Shown here one piece after another: positions 11,166 through 23,859 of a stretch of DNA of 61,489 nucleotides; the stretch's first letter is position 1; each line of letters opens with the position of its first letter. This DNA comes from Priapulus caudatus (Eukaryota; Priapulida; Priapulimorpha; Priapulimorphida; Priapulidae), in the NCBI RefSeq assembly GCF_000485595.1, contig NW_014578020.1, positions 1 through 61,489 of the forward strand, given 5' to 3'. The notes under the pieces are model-generated. The model did not search any database. It saw nothing but the letters and a program-made list of their open reading frames with translations, and was not told the origin of the DNA. A program made the position numbers and the translations under genes.

Positions 11166-11667
11166 AATGAGGCAGTTCAGGAATCCATGTTTAACCCTCC
11201 TCTTGAGGGTCAAAAGGTTATCAGACACTTGCTCTTTGCACGTCAGTGGAAAGCACATTTCATGGTCCTTTCAATAAAATGATAAATGGTAGGTCAACGC
11301 TGAAACAAGAAAGTTTTCCACTCTGTCCGTTAGGCCATGTCCTCAGAAGCGAAAATGTCTGATATCTGACCTTTCCCCATGGCGCCTTTGACCTGTGACC
11401 TCATTCGCACTGGTGGGGTTCCTGCCCATCACACTATACACCGAATATTAAGAGCATAGGTCGAGCCGTTAAGATTTGTGCGCCGCAATTCCGTATTTCC
11501 TGCTATACTTTTCACGATCCCCCCCCCCGACGTCCCGAATATCGTGGCCATACGTCGAGCAGTTCAGATTTGTGCCCAACTGTTGACTGACGGACGCACG
11601 CATGCACGCACCGACGATCATGCGATTCTACAAGCTGCATCTGACTACGTCAGATGAGCTAAAAATG
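11166..11667. repeat. Partial copy of the DR1-type repeat family
   Basis: The blocks GGTCAAAAGGTTATCAGACA, 'ttcatggtcctttcaataaa', TTTGACCTGTGACCT and the ACGGACGCACGCATGCACG stretch match the family described at 1160-2516. The copy ends in 'gtcagatgagctaaaaatgg'. It belongs to the subfamily shared with 27605-27902 and 34225-34740. Confidence 0.65.
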
Positions 11668-11789
11668 GTCATGCATTGACATGCCCACTTCACCTATACC
11701 ACACTTCCTAACACACCAGAGACGGCAGGTTCCAGAGTGTCATTTGTTTTTTGTGTTCAAGTGAATGTTGAAGGCACGCATATACTCAC

Positions 11790-14354
11790 GGCTCATGTCG
11801 AGTCCTTCCACGCTCATCCCTGTAGTTGCGCGGGACCTCACGCTCGCCCTGTGGATCCCTAGCAGCTTCCGGGTCAGGGCGCACTACAGCACTGGCTGGG
11901 GCCGATAACATCCTGCAATAGCACATCACCATGGAGTGAAAGTTAGAATGTAAACATTCACTCATGCACAGCAAGGCAGTAAATGCTACTGTCAATTATG
12001 CACTATATGGTGTATACAGGCAACATTAAACAGGTATTTAACCTGATAATGACCCTCAGAAAATAAAATTTCGCATAATTTATTAGGCACATTAATTAAT
12101 TAACAATATTCACATAATTAATAGGCCCAAGCTAGAGAAACCAAACGGAACAATATATATATATATATCAGGGTTCTCCAAGAGCACTTATAGCCTGGCG
12201 GCCCGCCAGGCTATCGTCGAGCCCTGCCATCTAAAATGCACCCTCCATTCTAAATATCATAGCCCCCGGACTCCCCCTAGCACGCAAACCGCCTTCGGCG
12301 ATTTGCAACTAGGACCGTAAAGGCAGAACCCGCCATGCTATAATGAAAAAGCTTGGAGAACCCTGTATATTCAAGAGTACATAATAGGAGAAGAGTACGA
12401 CACCGTTTTAACAGCGTTTTGCATAGTTTTCAACTTGTAAATATTTTATCAATATGTGAATAAATATATTCAAACTTTACCTTGTTTTCGTCTATGATTC
12501 TCCCTTAATCATATGACACCACCAATTTACCTGAAAATCGTATGTGTTCTTCAAAAAAGTTCTTTGAATACGACACGGTTTCAAACAGTTTTCACAAATG
12601 GACGCATGTTTTCGGCCAACGTTTATTATGGGATTAGTGTTCTATTGTCTCTATCTTGTATCTTGGTTACAACCTGGTGCTGCTGCCGCATATCAAACTT
12701 TGGCCGAAAACATGCGTCCATTCGTGAAAACTGCGAAACCGTGTCGTATTCAAAGAACTTTTTTGAAGAACACATACGATTTTCAGGTAAATTGGTATGA
12801 CGTATTATGTATTCTTGATATATATATTATACAGATTTCAGCAGATGATTGCACAGCTGTTTGCCTAATACACAACAGCACTATAGCTGTCTGCAGTGTC
12901 TCCAGCCAGCCATGTTACTTACGAAGAAGGGACACGCCTGTCACCATGATCCTTGAGAGAGGAAGGGCTGGTAGGGTGCTGCTGCTGAACCCTTCTCCTG
13001 TTGTCTGGGTACCCACCAGACCCAGCCTCAAGATTCCCACCATCTTTTCTGAAAACCCAATTACACATATGATACAAGGCACAAGCAGTTGTTGATATCA
13101 AACAAATTTTGTCCTCAAATCAGATATATTATAATACAACTAGTTCCATGCCATATTTCATTACACAGCCATAATGACGATATTTATATCGATAAAACAC
13201 TATGAACATTCTCTAACCTATATGAAAATATATAAACAATAGAACTGTATCAAAAATATAACCTATATCTACAGGGATGTCTATGCAAAGAACTACTCGT
13301 TTTTTTTTAAACAGGAACATGCACTTGTCCATATTTTTATTCAAACCAAGCTTTAGCTTAGCTTACATTGACAGAGAAGGCCGCTCTCTCCCCCTATCTT
13401 GCCTACTTCTGGACTCCAATTGGGGACCCCTTGTTCCTCTTTCAAGACTTGCTCTCCTAAATACAATGTATAATTCAATATTAAATAACATGTGAAATCT
13501 CAATCGTATACTAAATGTAAGAGAGTTTCTCCATCACTTTTTAATGCCGGACCACCGCAGTGCTGTTATAACACTGATTCTACTAACATCACCACTGCAT
13601 GATAAACACGATGAATGTGATAGGTTTTGGCAAGCAATGCTAATGTTGTTGTGTAATGCTCGTACAGACCTTCCTGGGACCCTTGAAGGTTTGCCTTGCT
13701 GCCTCTTTGCATCAGCAAACATTGACTTAGTATTCTCTGCACTGCAAAAAGTGAAAAAATATAATTAGCATAATTAAGAATCCCAAGAAATATTTTCTTC
13801 CTTTAACTATACTATAGACTTGCCTACTATCGTCGCTGCGGTGAATATACATTTATATTATAAATCAGATATGTTAACTAGAGCATTGGCCTTTTATAGT
13901 AAGCCTTTCTACGAATAATGGCACAACAAAGATCTTCTTCAGCTTACAGACAAGGAAGATCGGAAACAGGGTAAATTGACTAATGGTCTGCATACTTTGC
14001 GGTTCTCCTCGCACCACTATCAACAGTGGGTGGCTTGCTGTGCTGCTTAGCTGCTCCTAGGATGGGAGATCGTCGTGCCATCGGTCCTCTCCTGTCCGCG
14101 ATATCCAGTGCTTGCCCTCTCCTGTCCACCATGTCCGGTCCCCCGCCTCGTCTATCCATCCTGTCATGTGCCGGCCCCCGTCTGTCCGCCATGTCCTGTC
14201 CTGTACCTCGTCTATCCATCCTCTCCTGTGCTGGACCTCTCCTGTCCACCATGTCCGGCCCTTGACCTCTCCTGTCCACCATGTCCGGCGCTTGTCCTCT
14301 CCTGTCCACCATGTCCGGCGCTTGACCTCTCCTGTCCACCATGTCCGGCGCTTG
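11790..14354 (-). CDS. ZC3H18: ZC3H18 exons 11b-15 (middle of gene, intact copy)
   Basis: Exons on minus are 14354-13996 (3' part of exon 11, DRRG repeats ending GPMARRSPILGAAKQHSKPP), 13741-13670 (exon 12, includes SMFADAKRQQGKPSRVPG), 13456-13367 (exon 13, RASLERGTRGPQ then RSRQDRGRERPSLS), 13048-12923 (exon 14, KDGGNLEAGSGGYPDNRRR) and 11912-11790 (exon 15, SAPASAVVRPDPEAARDPQG). Every exon enters and leaves in phase 2, so all join in frame, and every border is GT-AG. The content is Arg/Ser/Pro-rich disordered sequence, as in the second half of animal ZC3H18. The upstream part of exon 11 lies 22 kb away at 36512-37082 because of the scrambled layout. Confidence 0.85.
12169..12365. mobile_element. 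197-bp MITE with CAGGGTTCTCCAAG termini
   Basis: It starts CAGGGTTCTCCAAG and ends CTTGGAGAACCCTG, flanked by TATAT on both sides. The interior holds a GC-rich inverted motif (GCCTGGCGG/CCGCCAGGC). The other-haplotype copy is 33517-33709 in inverse orientation. A larger relative with the same ends is at 53610-54053. It lies in the ZC3H18 intron between exons 14 and 15. Confidence 0.7.
12521..12797. mobile_element. ~275-bp near-perfect palindromic element
   Basis: The arms run from ACCAATTTACCTGAAAATCG to its inverse ending GGTAAATTGGT and are ~110 bp long, through CGACACGGTTTC and ATGCGTCCATT. The spacer is ~50 bp ('tgttctattgtctctatctt'). Copies are at 32438-32707 and 33088-33361. Long ORFs seen across it on both strands come from the palindrome and are not genes. 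Confidence 0.75.
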
Positions 14355-14399
14355 TTACACTCGTCCTGGTTCGTTTAGGCAAGCTTTTCAATTGACAAA

Positions 14400-14807
14400 T
14401 AATCTTTAATTGCCAAAATTGGTATTTCCGTACTCCCTACCCTGCCGATAAAACGTCAATATTAAGAGTAAAAGTTTTACAAATACATGTCGGACCACCA
14501 GCATAACCATGATTTCGAAACCATCACTACAAAAGCGGGTATAGCGCGCATCTACCGTCACAAATTGTTGATTCATTTGGTTTATAATATTTAATTGGGA
14601 TAATTACAGATGGAGCATATCGTTATCGATGTCGGATGGTGCTCAAGTAAAACTGACCATTACTTCTTACTCACTCCATTTTGTGTCTTTTTTGTTGGTG
14701 AGCTACAGTGTCATTGACAACTTTCATTTATATTTACTGTTTCTGTATTTTTCTATCTTTAATCCATTTAACTATTTTCCATTAATCGCAAAAATATTCA
14801 CATGATT
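14400..14807. repeat. Right arm of the inverted repeat, ending at an assembly gap
   Basis: After exon 11 the sequence runs through ~130 nt of unassigned DNA into an inverted copy of 9271-9625 (from 'gcgggtatagcgcgcatc' at 14535 through 'gagctacagtgtcattgac'). It stops at the N run. The inverse relation to 9271-9625 defines the possible inversion unit. Confidence 0.7.
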
Positions 14808-14832
14808 NNNNNNNNNNNNNNNNNNNNNNNNN
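14808..14832. other. Assembly gap (25 N)
   Basis: There are 25 consecutive N, a fixed-size placeholder. Left of it is the inverted repeat beyond exon 11b. Right of it begins the inverted copy of the ATP5F1E/ZC3H18 5' region, truncated inside the palindromic element known in full at 48648-49310. A palindrome at a contig end is a common reason for assembly failure. Confidence 0.98.
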
Positions 14833-15035
14833 GCAGAGATCCTCGTGATTGGCTTACATTATTGTATCTAGTGTGCGCCGGGCTTAACCGTGTGCGGGGC
14901 AGCTTTAGCCTTCTTGGCTACTTTTAGGTCTAGCGTCGCGCGCGTTTATCACTTTCTCGGTTTCTGACATGAATAAAACTAAGCAGCTTTAAAAATCGTT
15001 AAATCACGTCCTACACTAGGTAATTATTATCTTAC

Positions 15036-15066
15036 TATGATGCAGCCTTGTCTCCAGAACGGGCAT
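15036..15066 (-). pseudogene. ATP5F1E: ATP5F1E exon 1, frameshifted second copy
   Basis: On minus, ATG is at 15066-15064 and a GTAAGAT donor follows 15036. The intact exon at 48452-48480 is 29 nt. This copy is 31 nt because of inserted bases after the ATG and before the donor, which breaks the reading frame. Exons 2 and 3 are not duplicated. A consensus error or allelic damage are both possible. Confidence 0.75.
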
Positions 15067-18000
15067 GGTTCTGGTAATACGTACGTATTATTAAGGTTGT
15101 TGTACTTACAAAAAATTATGAACACAGACTCTGGTGCGATTGCAAGGTGACCCACAAATTCCTTCGAAGGTACTTAGGCGGAAAAGTGGTGTGACAATTT
15201 GTTTAAGTAGCCGCACAAAAACATGCCTATCATAACGAATGATTGGTATTTTAACAATTTATGATTATGTACTGTAACAATTTGAGCAGTTTCATTTGTG
15301 AGCATTCAATCGCAGACAACATCAGTTGAAAGTTCCAGCAGGTATAACACGCTGACTACAAGCAACCAATCCACGTTTACGCTAACTTTAAGAAATTATA
15401 TCGTGATGTCTTGTTGCTGCGAAGTTGACTTATCTAGAATAGTAATAGTAATATCTACATTGACCATTTATTGACTCATTCTTATCACGTGAAACACATG
15501 AATGTATAGCAAATATGTGAATCCTAATTCACTGCTGAACTTTCTACGGAACATATTTTAATCTTGTTGGTGATTTCACAGCGTTGTTTAAAACGGCGCA
15601 CGCGAGGCCGGAAGAGTGGCCTTACTGGTACTGCCTGCACTGGCACTAGGCCTACGCCTACACGGCTACGTGAGTACTGGCATGCTGTCTGTATAGTTGT
15701 CAGGACTAGCCTCAGCGGCTAGCCCAGCCTACGGAGAAATTTCAGGATTGATTGATGTACGTTACAAACGGCAATCGCTAGCCATTTGCGTGTACCCGTT
15801 AGCAAATGTGACTTGTTATTTCTATTTGTAACCTTCATATTGTAAACCTGGAGTTTCTGGGCCTAAGCCTAAGCTAAGGCGAAGACTTAAATTTTCGTCT
15901 TCAAATTATGAACAGGATAGTGTATTACTATTAGCGCGTCTTTTTATACACGCGGTTGGCCCAAGGGATAGAGAACGATGGTCCAAATAGAGAATTGTCT
16001 GTCTTGACGTAGAGTGAGATTTACGCGATTATTTAATTGAAGACACAATGTGCCTTTTGAGGGCGGCAGACGATGCAAATGAACACTTCAAGAAAACATG
16101 TTTCCAGACTCACAGAATAGCCCAAAAAGTATTGGTTGCAAGACATACAAAAACACGCTGAAATTGAAGCGTGACGTGAGAAATTGCAACTCGTTACCGG
16201 TGTTTTGAATACATGTAATTATACTATAGTAACCTAACTGTGTACGCTCTTCTGAAAAAGTCACTGAAAAAGTGTTTTGAATCCTAACTCGTTAGGGTTG
16301 GTCTAGGGTTGAGATGGTCATCAGACAATGAGAATATGGCCACAGTATGCCTCGAGACTTGCCAGGAAATGCCTGAAATATTTCAAATTTTCTGGGGGGG
16401 GCAGTGCCCCCACGGACCCCCCTAGCACTGTCATGCCAACGGCTTCTCTATCGTGAACCCCACGCGTTTGTACTTGATACTATTCCACTAGGCTTTGGAT
16501 TACCTACTTTCTCAGCAAATTATGTGACTTAGACTTGTACAACTAGCAATGCCAGTCTGATGACATCACAGGCGAATCAACAGATTACACCATTTGAACT
16601 TACAGAGGATGATTTAATAAAATCGTAACTTGATATTTTCGTTGAGCTATAAAATCTATCTCAGAATGTAAAGTAATAATAGTGCTGTATCTATTTTTAG
16701 CATTTGCAGTGAACGGGTGTTAGAAAAAATAGGTTTTATAGCAGTGTGTATTACGTTTCCAAACTGATGGAATTAGCCTTATTATATGCGGCCGTCTTAT
16801 GGCCATGCAATAAATTTGACTGGGATTGGCACAACCCCCAGCCCTCCTCTGATCCATGCCGTAATGACGATCCATTTTAAAAATTCCTGGCGTAGAAACT
16901 TTGAATACGATGGCCTCAAAGCGTGTATGCGAGTTTTTTGGCGCAGAAAAACTAACATTATGCTGAATATAGTCACCACGCTCGAACAGTGGAAATAATC
17001 ACTGAGTATTACCAACAGATCAAAACACCAAGATTTTATGCAGTTATAGCCATAGAAAAAATGGATCTTGACCACATCGTACTAGCAATAAATATTAGTG
17101 TGTTCCGACTCTCAAAATCACAGCATGTGTCTTAAACAAGTGCACATTAAACAAAAGGGCGAGGCCAATTCTGTTTGGTAAACTATTATTGCAGTTTTTA
17201 TGTCAATAAATTCAGAGCCCACTTTCTGTCATTGTCATTCCGTGTTGACTATCGACTGGCAATTCCCACAAGCTTCTCTAAATAACAGACTTTACGTCAG
17301 TAGTACGATACAACTGCTGTTACGCTAGTATGAACTGTCTGTGATTTACACATTTCTACAGTGCCCGACGTATGCATTTAATTACTGCACCGTGATAGAA
17401 TGTCTCGCCTGCCGCCCGAAAAATTCCGCATGAATGCCAACGGTAAACAGAAACAGAACGCAAATTGTAACGTGCATGATTTCATTGATTTGGTGAATAC
17501 GAAGGTTCTAAGACATATTTATCGCTTACTCTAGGACAATTGCTGTTACTCAAGCCAATAACGGGAGTATCATGAAGTGGGAAAACACTGGAAAATTCGT
17601 CGCAATACGACGCCTTTAAGTTAGATGTGCTATCACATTAATAGTCTATTCGTATTCAAAGTATTTATATTTTCTAAAAACGGTATGTTGCCAGTAAACA
17701 CACAGTGGCTTTATCAAACACAAATTGACATGTTGCCATTAGACAATAACACATAAACTAAAAATCACAATTTATCGAATGCGTGGTAATTTAAATGTCA
17801 TTTATATTGGTTCTTTAGTTTGAGTCATAACTACATAATCCTCATTGTTTTGCCGTTTATTTTACATGCAGATATGTGCAAAGCCACGAGGCTCGTGTAG
17901 TCAACCGTGAAATTGGTGCTCCCAGCTCCATGCAACATAAGAAAAATGGAAATAACAGACGCAATATGCGTGAAAATGAATCTAAAAATAGCTAACTAAT

Positions 18001-18249
18001 GAATCTGATACAGTGTGGCGCTTAACTAAAGGTGAGAGCAAATATATGGTGTAAAATCAGATTTACATTCATTTTTATCTCTTAGAAGTCAAAATTTTGA
18101 CAACATCTATCATTCCATTTGAGTTGCCAAGAAAGTAAAATTATGGCTACACATTAGTAAGCTAATAATCTACTTTGGTGTAAAACAGATCTCATATGAA
18201 ATAATTCAGGTAATTGTTGAGAAGTGTAGGTGCATGTAGCTAATAAAGT

Positions 18250-18988
18250 CAGTAGTTAGGTACCTCGTTAAAACGTGATTGGGTTGTGTGCGGGTCCATA
18301 ATCTGTCATGCGAAAAAGCGGGTTTGCGACTAAATGCGCGGCGTTCAAAGTATATGTGGCTATAGCCAGTGATTCACACGATCCACGTCTGACCGACCGT
18401 AGTCGCCAGTAATGCTTGTCCGCGTCGCATACAACCAGAGCTGACTGGTCGTGTTAGAATTGCGTCATATATATTGCACTGAAAAGGTCACCACCTCTGC
18501 CTAGCTGGTTCGCGGCCGCACTTTGTCGCACGACGAGCCCTGCTGTACTTGGTCTAGCAGATCGTAGAGATTTGCGTGAGCGCCGGATACCGTCTACGCT
18601 GCGGCAAAAACCAATAACGTGGCTTCTGCCAGCCGCAGTAGATGATTGATAAACCATTGCGCTCGTGTATGCCGTGGTAGAGTACGAATGCTGCCCACTT
18701 GAACTCGGGCCACGCATCGATTAAAGCGCGAAACAGATCTATTGAATTTCATACTCGATGACAACACTCATTATCTAAATAAAGTTTTTTCATAACAATG
18801 GTCTGGAGTCTGGGCTAGTGAAGTTAGTCAGGGCTAGTGTTTCCTCAGTTACTAGCCCGATGGTCAGTGAAATAAAGTTAATGTTGAACCCTGCTATATA
18901 AGAGCCAAAAAAGGGGGGTCCAACGACTCACGCGTTTATACGAATTCGCCGTTAAAAATTGGGCCGCATAAATCGGGGCGTTCCACTG
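18250..18988. mobile_element. Second copy of pogo/Tigger-like non-autonomous element
   Basis: This is the inverse of 44641-45343. One end reads CAGTAGTTAGGTACCTCGTT and the other is the inverse of CAGTGGAACGCCCCGATTTA. ACGCG and CCCCGATTTA-like sub-terminal motifs are typical of pogo/Tigger ends. No transposase and no clear TA duplication. The 87-residue minus ORF inside (18454-18717) is not conserved in frame in the other copy. Confidence 0.45.
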
Positions 18989-21900
18989 TCGTTCCAAAAT
19001 TGTTGTTTTGCCTCCTTTATCTTTGCATTAGACATTGGTGATTACCGAAACTGTCAACAACTTCTATTAATTTCAATAATTACTCACAATAAATTAAATA
19101 TGTTTATATATATATATAAATAAATATTGTCATGAATGATTACCTAATTAAATGCATAAATAATATTCAAATGTAATTATGAGCTAATTCGTATTTGTAT
19201 ATGGCGATATATATAGCATATCTGTTAGGAATGGAAAAAAGGTAGCATGACAACCTTTTAATATTTCAACTGTATAATAAATTAAAGGATTCATTAAGTA
19301 TTAGCAGAGTTACTTAATAGGTTAATTGTTTTTTTTTTTTCATTGGTAGACATGGAGGTGACAATGATGATCAGGCCAGTTCTGGCTGGAAGGACCGAAG
19401 TGATGTGGAATCCATAGTGGTGTAAGCTGAAGGTGGATCACCCTGTCGCGCCCCCCTGCTTGCATTTAATGCCAAGTGAAGAGCACAGCCAAGCCACAGC
19501 GGCCTCGTTGACAGCCCAGACGGCAATGTCGATACAGAAAACGAGGAAGGTCGTGGATGATGAAGACGAAGATGAAGTAGATGATGGCGACGAGGATCGT
19601 GTAAAAGGAGGAAGCCAGCACCCCAGAAGTCCAGATGAATTTCAGAAAATGAAGGCGCATGGGGAGGCTCGAAGTGCTGAGCTTCATCAGGATACGTGAG
19701 AGCAGTCAGCATTCTACGTCCAGAAGATTCTCCATCACATGATTAAATAATGCTACTTCATTCGCAGATGGCAGTAGCAGATGAAAATACAGATGAGCAA
19801 TAGTGGTGCGCGAGTAGATTCTACCGGCTATAAAAAGTCCTTAACGTATGCCGAAGGTAGGAGATGAAACCAGACGAATCTCTGCTTTCAAACGAAGCGA
19901 GGATTTTACTAATTCTGGAATAGCTGTCTCATCCAGGCAGATACCCCCAGCTTGCTTATTGACGAGGAAAAAACGCTCCTTACAGTTAGGAAGCTTTTTG
20001 AGGTTACTCATCTGAATCTGGAGATCAGAGGAAGAGCGAGAAATGAAAGTTGATATAAAGCTGACGCGAGGTGGAATAGATGGTAATTGCAAAATTCATG
20101 GGGCTGTCAAAATGAAAACAACAAAAGATACTCGGAGTCGAGTGATGGTGACTGCATGAAGTTCACACCACGACAACTAACTGTCCTGCCAAGAAAAGAC
20201 AATGTAAGCAACGTTTCCATTCAAAATGTGATGACGTAGAGTTACAGGGTTTTAGCAGTGGTGATAGCAGCAGTGACTAAAATACGAATTCGCCAAGTAA
20301 ATGTAAAACCAGACAAGAAGTAAGATCGCGAAGTAAAGGCGATGTTTCAAAACTACAAGTCGTAAGAATGATGAGGCTGAGGAGCGATAAGTGATGAAGG
20401 GATTGGTGAGTGACAGCTGATTGAGGGCTTACTGTCTGAATCTCTGATGCAGAAGGAGAAGTGTGATGAAACATACCGCACACTACAAACGAAACGATTT
20501 CACTCGAGTGATTTGAACAGTTGACTATGGAAGAAGGTGAGAGAGGGAGATTCAGAGCGCAGGCTAGCCGTGAAAGAGAACAGCATTTAAAAGCAGACTT
20601 GTGAAGAAGGAGACCAGTAAGTTGTAAGTTTAAAACCTTGTACTTGAAATTATGAGCCTCTATATTATATTCAGTAGCGATGCATTTTGTCTTCTTAGGC
20701 CGCTTGTCGCAACTCATAGATCTGCAACACTTGCCCAAACTGATTAAAACATTTATTATAGCAAACATTTTTTTTTGGCGTCTTAAGCACAGTGGCAGCT
20801 ATGTATAATTGTAACCTTAATCAAAACCATCCTATAAGCATATAAGCATTAACCTAGCATCTAACAGTACCTGTTCATTTATCTGACAGGCTCGTCGTGT
20901 CGTTTATATTCAAATAAAAGAATGGATATCACAACTCATTTATGAAATGGTTGAACCATTTTAGCAATTTGTAACTTCTATTATGTGGAGCAATATAATA
21001 AAATGTTCATAAAATGATGGTATCATTATTATGATTTGCTTACATTTTTGCAGGGAAGAAGGAGAATACATAGATGTTGTGATTTAGATTGAAGAGAATT
21101 GTGGAGTAAGTGTTAATGAAAATGAACTTAGCGGTTTGTGCTATATAACTTTATTCAATTTTTAATAATGGATTCATGACGTTAATTTTGTTGTAAACTT
21201 TATTCTGGAACAACATCTATTAAAAACGTCTAATTATATAGTTGGCATTCGTGTTAATGCTATAAACTGTTAGGGTGAGGATGATGGCGAGGAAGTGTGA
21301 ACTAAAGGAGTTCCATGAACCAGCTTCTGTACGTCCACGCACATTTGTCGGTATCTTCTCACGCTGGCCAAGTGCCACATGGGGTGTAATTGCCGCATTC
21401 ATCAGTGCCCTACCATGGTAGATATTTTGCTACTTGAGTGAAGTGTAGGATGATGGCACTTTTTTCTCATTAAATTCAAAGAATTGCTACAGAGAAAAAC
21501 CATATTAATAATATTGTTGATCAAGCATCCTCTTAATCTCAAACTTATTAGAATGTGACACTATGAGTAACATTTTAAAATTACTGAATATTCACAGGGA
21601 AGCTATAATGTGCCTGGACGACCTACTCATGCCGCCGCCTCTGCTAGCAACCCTCCTCATGTAATGCGATTGCTCTTCCCCCAGAACGTAGGCCTCCACC
21701 TCCACTACCCCCCCACACCAAGAGGAACTAGCCCCTGCCTCCTCGCCCGTCTCCACCCAGGGAGTCTGCTTGTGAGCCGTAGGAACTGAGGAAAGCTAAA
21801 GAGGTTATTGTATGTACCAAATTATTAATATAACAACAGCATGAAAGTATGTTGCTTTCCATTTTTAGGTTGGGTAACCTGAATTGGTTTTCCTTGGTCT

Positions 21901-22331
21901 TTCAGGCCCCTTAGGAACGCAAAACATGAAAAAGTGAGACCGAACCAGATTACGAGGAAAAGCTGCCTCAATCTCAGCTGTGGAAGTTGTTATGAGAGTT
22001 CGTAACAGGAACAAAGAAACGACAGCTTCCAGAGAAGAAAGTGTGCACCGCCATTCCAAATTGGGTATGCATTGTTTGTAGAGTAACTTTCAGCTTAGGT
22101 AATGTTAAGAATTAATATTCCAAGTTCACACTGTAGTATTGTTTCCTAGTGTTATTTTTTAGTGTAACTAACTTATCTATAAGCGATTCATGAGAAATCT
22201 TGCAGTATGTTCTTTTATGTTTTAATAACAAATCTACAAATAGTTTACACAAATGGCCAATGAAAGTTTATTGGAGCATTAGCGTAGTGAGAGGTCGTAT
22301 GCGTAATATGTGAAGCAGGGTATTAGCCAGC

Positions 22332-23043
22332 GGGCCCGTTGTCAGAAACAAATTAGTCTTAACATTCATCTTAACATTAACTTCCACGGTAGCACGTTGG
22401 ACAGAAACATCGCAACGTTACGAGAATGATCGAAAATTCTCGAAAATTCTCTTAACATTACGAGAGCCCAGACCCTTCTCAAACTTTTAATATTAAGTTG
22501 AAAAAAAAACACAGTTACACTATGCAATTACAATTATAGTGATATTCATAGTTTTTAATAATTAATAAAATGTGTGTTTTCTTGAAAAAACACGTCAAAG
22601 TTCATTAATTATCTACCGATCATAAACAAAGCAAATACATTTAGAAATGGCGTATATGGCATTTGTTCTTCTTGTTTTAATGTTCTGCCACGACTTCTCG
22701 CGTTCTCGGTTACAGTGTAATGTAAGAATTTTGTAAGAATTTATTGTCTTGGTTGTGCAGAATATATTCATGACCGCGTCGTTTTCATCAAAGATTATTT
22801 TATATGTGGTTAGCTATCATAATATGATAAAATTACGTCATGATGGTACAATAAATGTGTATGAATTTGAATTTTTGTGATCGATTCTCATCCAATCAGC
22901 GCTTGTGATGAAGTTCCTGTTATTCGTAAGTCTTCTAATAGCTGGCGATGTGTTTCTGTCAACGCTCCTCTCGTACATTAAACATAGTCGTACGGTGTTA
23001 TTTAGCAATTAACTCTTTAACGATGTTTCTGACAACGGCCCCC
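22332..23043. mobile_element. MITE with GGGCCCGTTGTCAGAAAC termini (second-copy allele)
   Basis: GGGCCCGTTGTCAGAAACA at the left and TTTCTGACAACGGCCC at the right bound the same element as 40697-41395 in reverse, inside the intron between exons 5 and 6. Being present in both copies of the locus, it was inserted before they diverged. Confidence 0.75.
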
Positions 23044-23859
23044 AGGAGATGATGTATTGTGACGAGGTGCAAGAAAAAACCAGTGTCGGCCTGTGTCTTG
23101 AGCCAAGACGCCTACAGGTGGTCTTTCGTGACGCCGTAGGCGCTTAAGGGGGGCGAGAGTATGGAGCATATGGCGGCCTCTCCCCGGAATTAAAAAAAAA
23201 TTTTTTGGCCATGCCAGTTTCAAAACTGATCGTGCAAATCACGGCTGCACGGCATGCTGGCCTAATACGTTGCCGGGGTGACTATCCTGTTGCTCGGTGG
23301 TTGCGTAGAGAGCCTGAACACTTACGGTTCGCAATCTTACAGGTTTGAGGTAGGAGCTGTATCTCCATTGCCATCCACAGCCAAGAGTATTGAAAACTTG
23401 AGTTCGCGCGAGCGGGACATGAGCGCACAATTGTTCACGTAACGTAATGCCGATCGTTAACAGGCGCCAGTCGACTTGTGATTCTGGACTGATCTTATTT
23501 GTGCCTGATTTGTGTGTTTCAGCAAAAGAAAGATAAGTGCAGGCATAGTGCTATCTAATGAGTGTCAAAGTCAGGTTAGCATGTCCTCATCGGTCACTTC
23601 CATCTTGTTTGATCTTTTTTCACCACTAATGTTAGAATATCAGCTGAACAATAACATAATTATTATAACAAGGTTTTATATAAATAAATCAAAAGAAATT
23701 TTGGTGTGCGAAAATAATAGCGTTAGTTTTAACAGTTCTTTTTTGCCTGTATTAGGAAATGGAGAGGTCTAGGCAAGAAGGAGAGGTAAAGGAGAGAGTG
23801 CCATTCACCACCTGTTGATAAGTTAGCTCTATTATAGTTTTATATAATTTTTTGCTCAT

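Larger units (their letters stand above)
14833..19351. repeat. Inverted second copy of the ATP5F1E-ZC3H18 intergenic region
   Basis: The whole stretch is the reverse complement of about 44286-48660 with many small indels. Recognisable anchors are the GGGGGGGCAGTGCCCCC block (16391), the pogo-like element (18250-18988) and the end of the palindromic MITE at 14860-14873. It holds a damaged ATP5F1E exon 1 (15066-15036). Nothing here is absent from the other copy. Confidence 0.85.

Noticed and set aside
12598-13095. 165-codon + strand ORF, repeated at 32135-32665 and 32790-33341 on minus
   Set aside because: It runs through a palindromic MITE and the antisense of exon 14. It keeps open only because the same DNA is present three times.
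14026-14395. Three overlapping + strand ORFs rich in Pro, Cys and Ser
   Set aside because: Antisense shadows of the DRRG repeat in ZC3H18 exon 11b.
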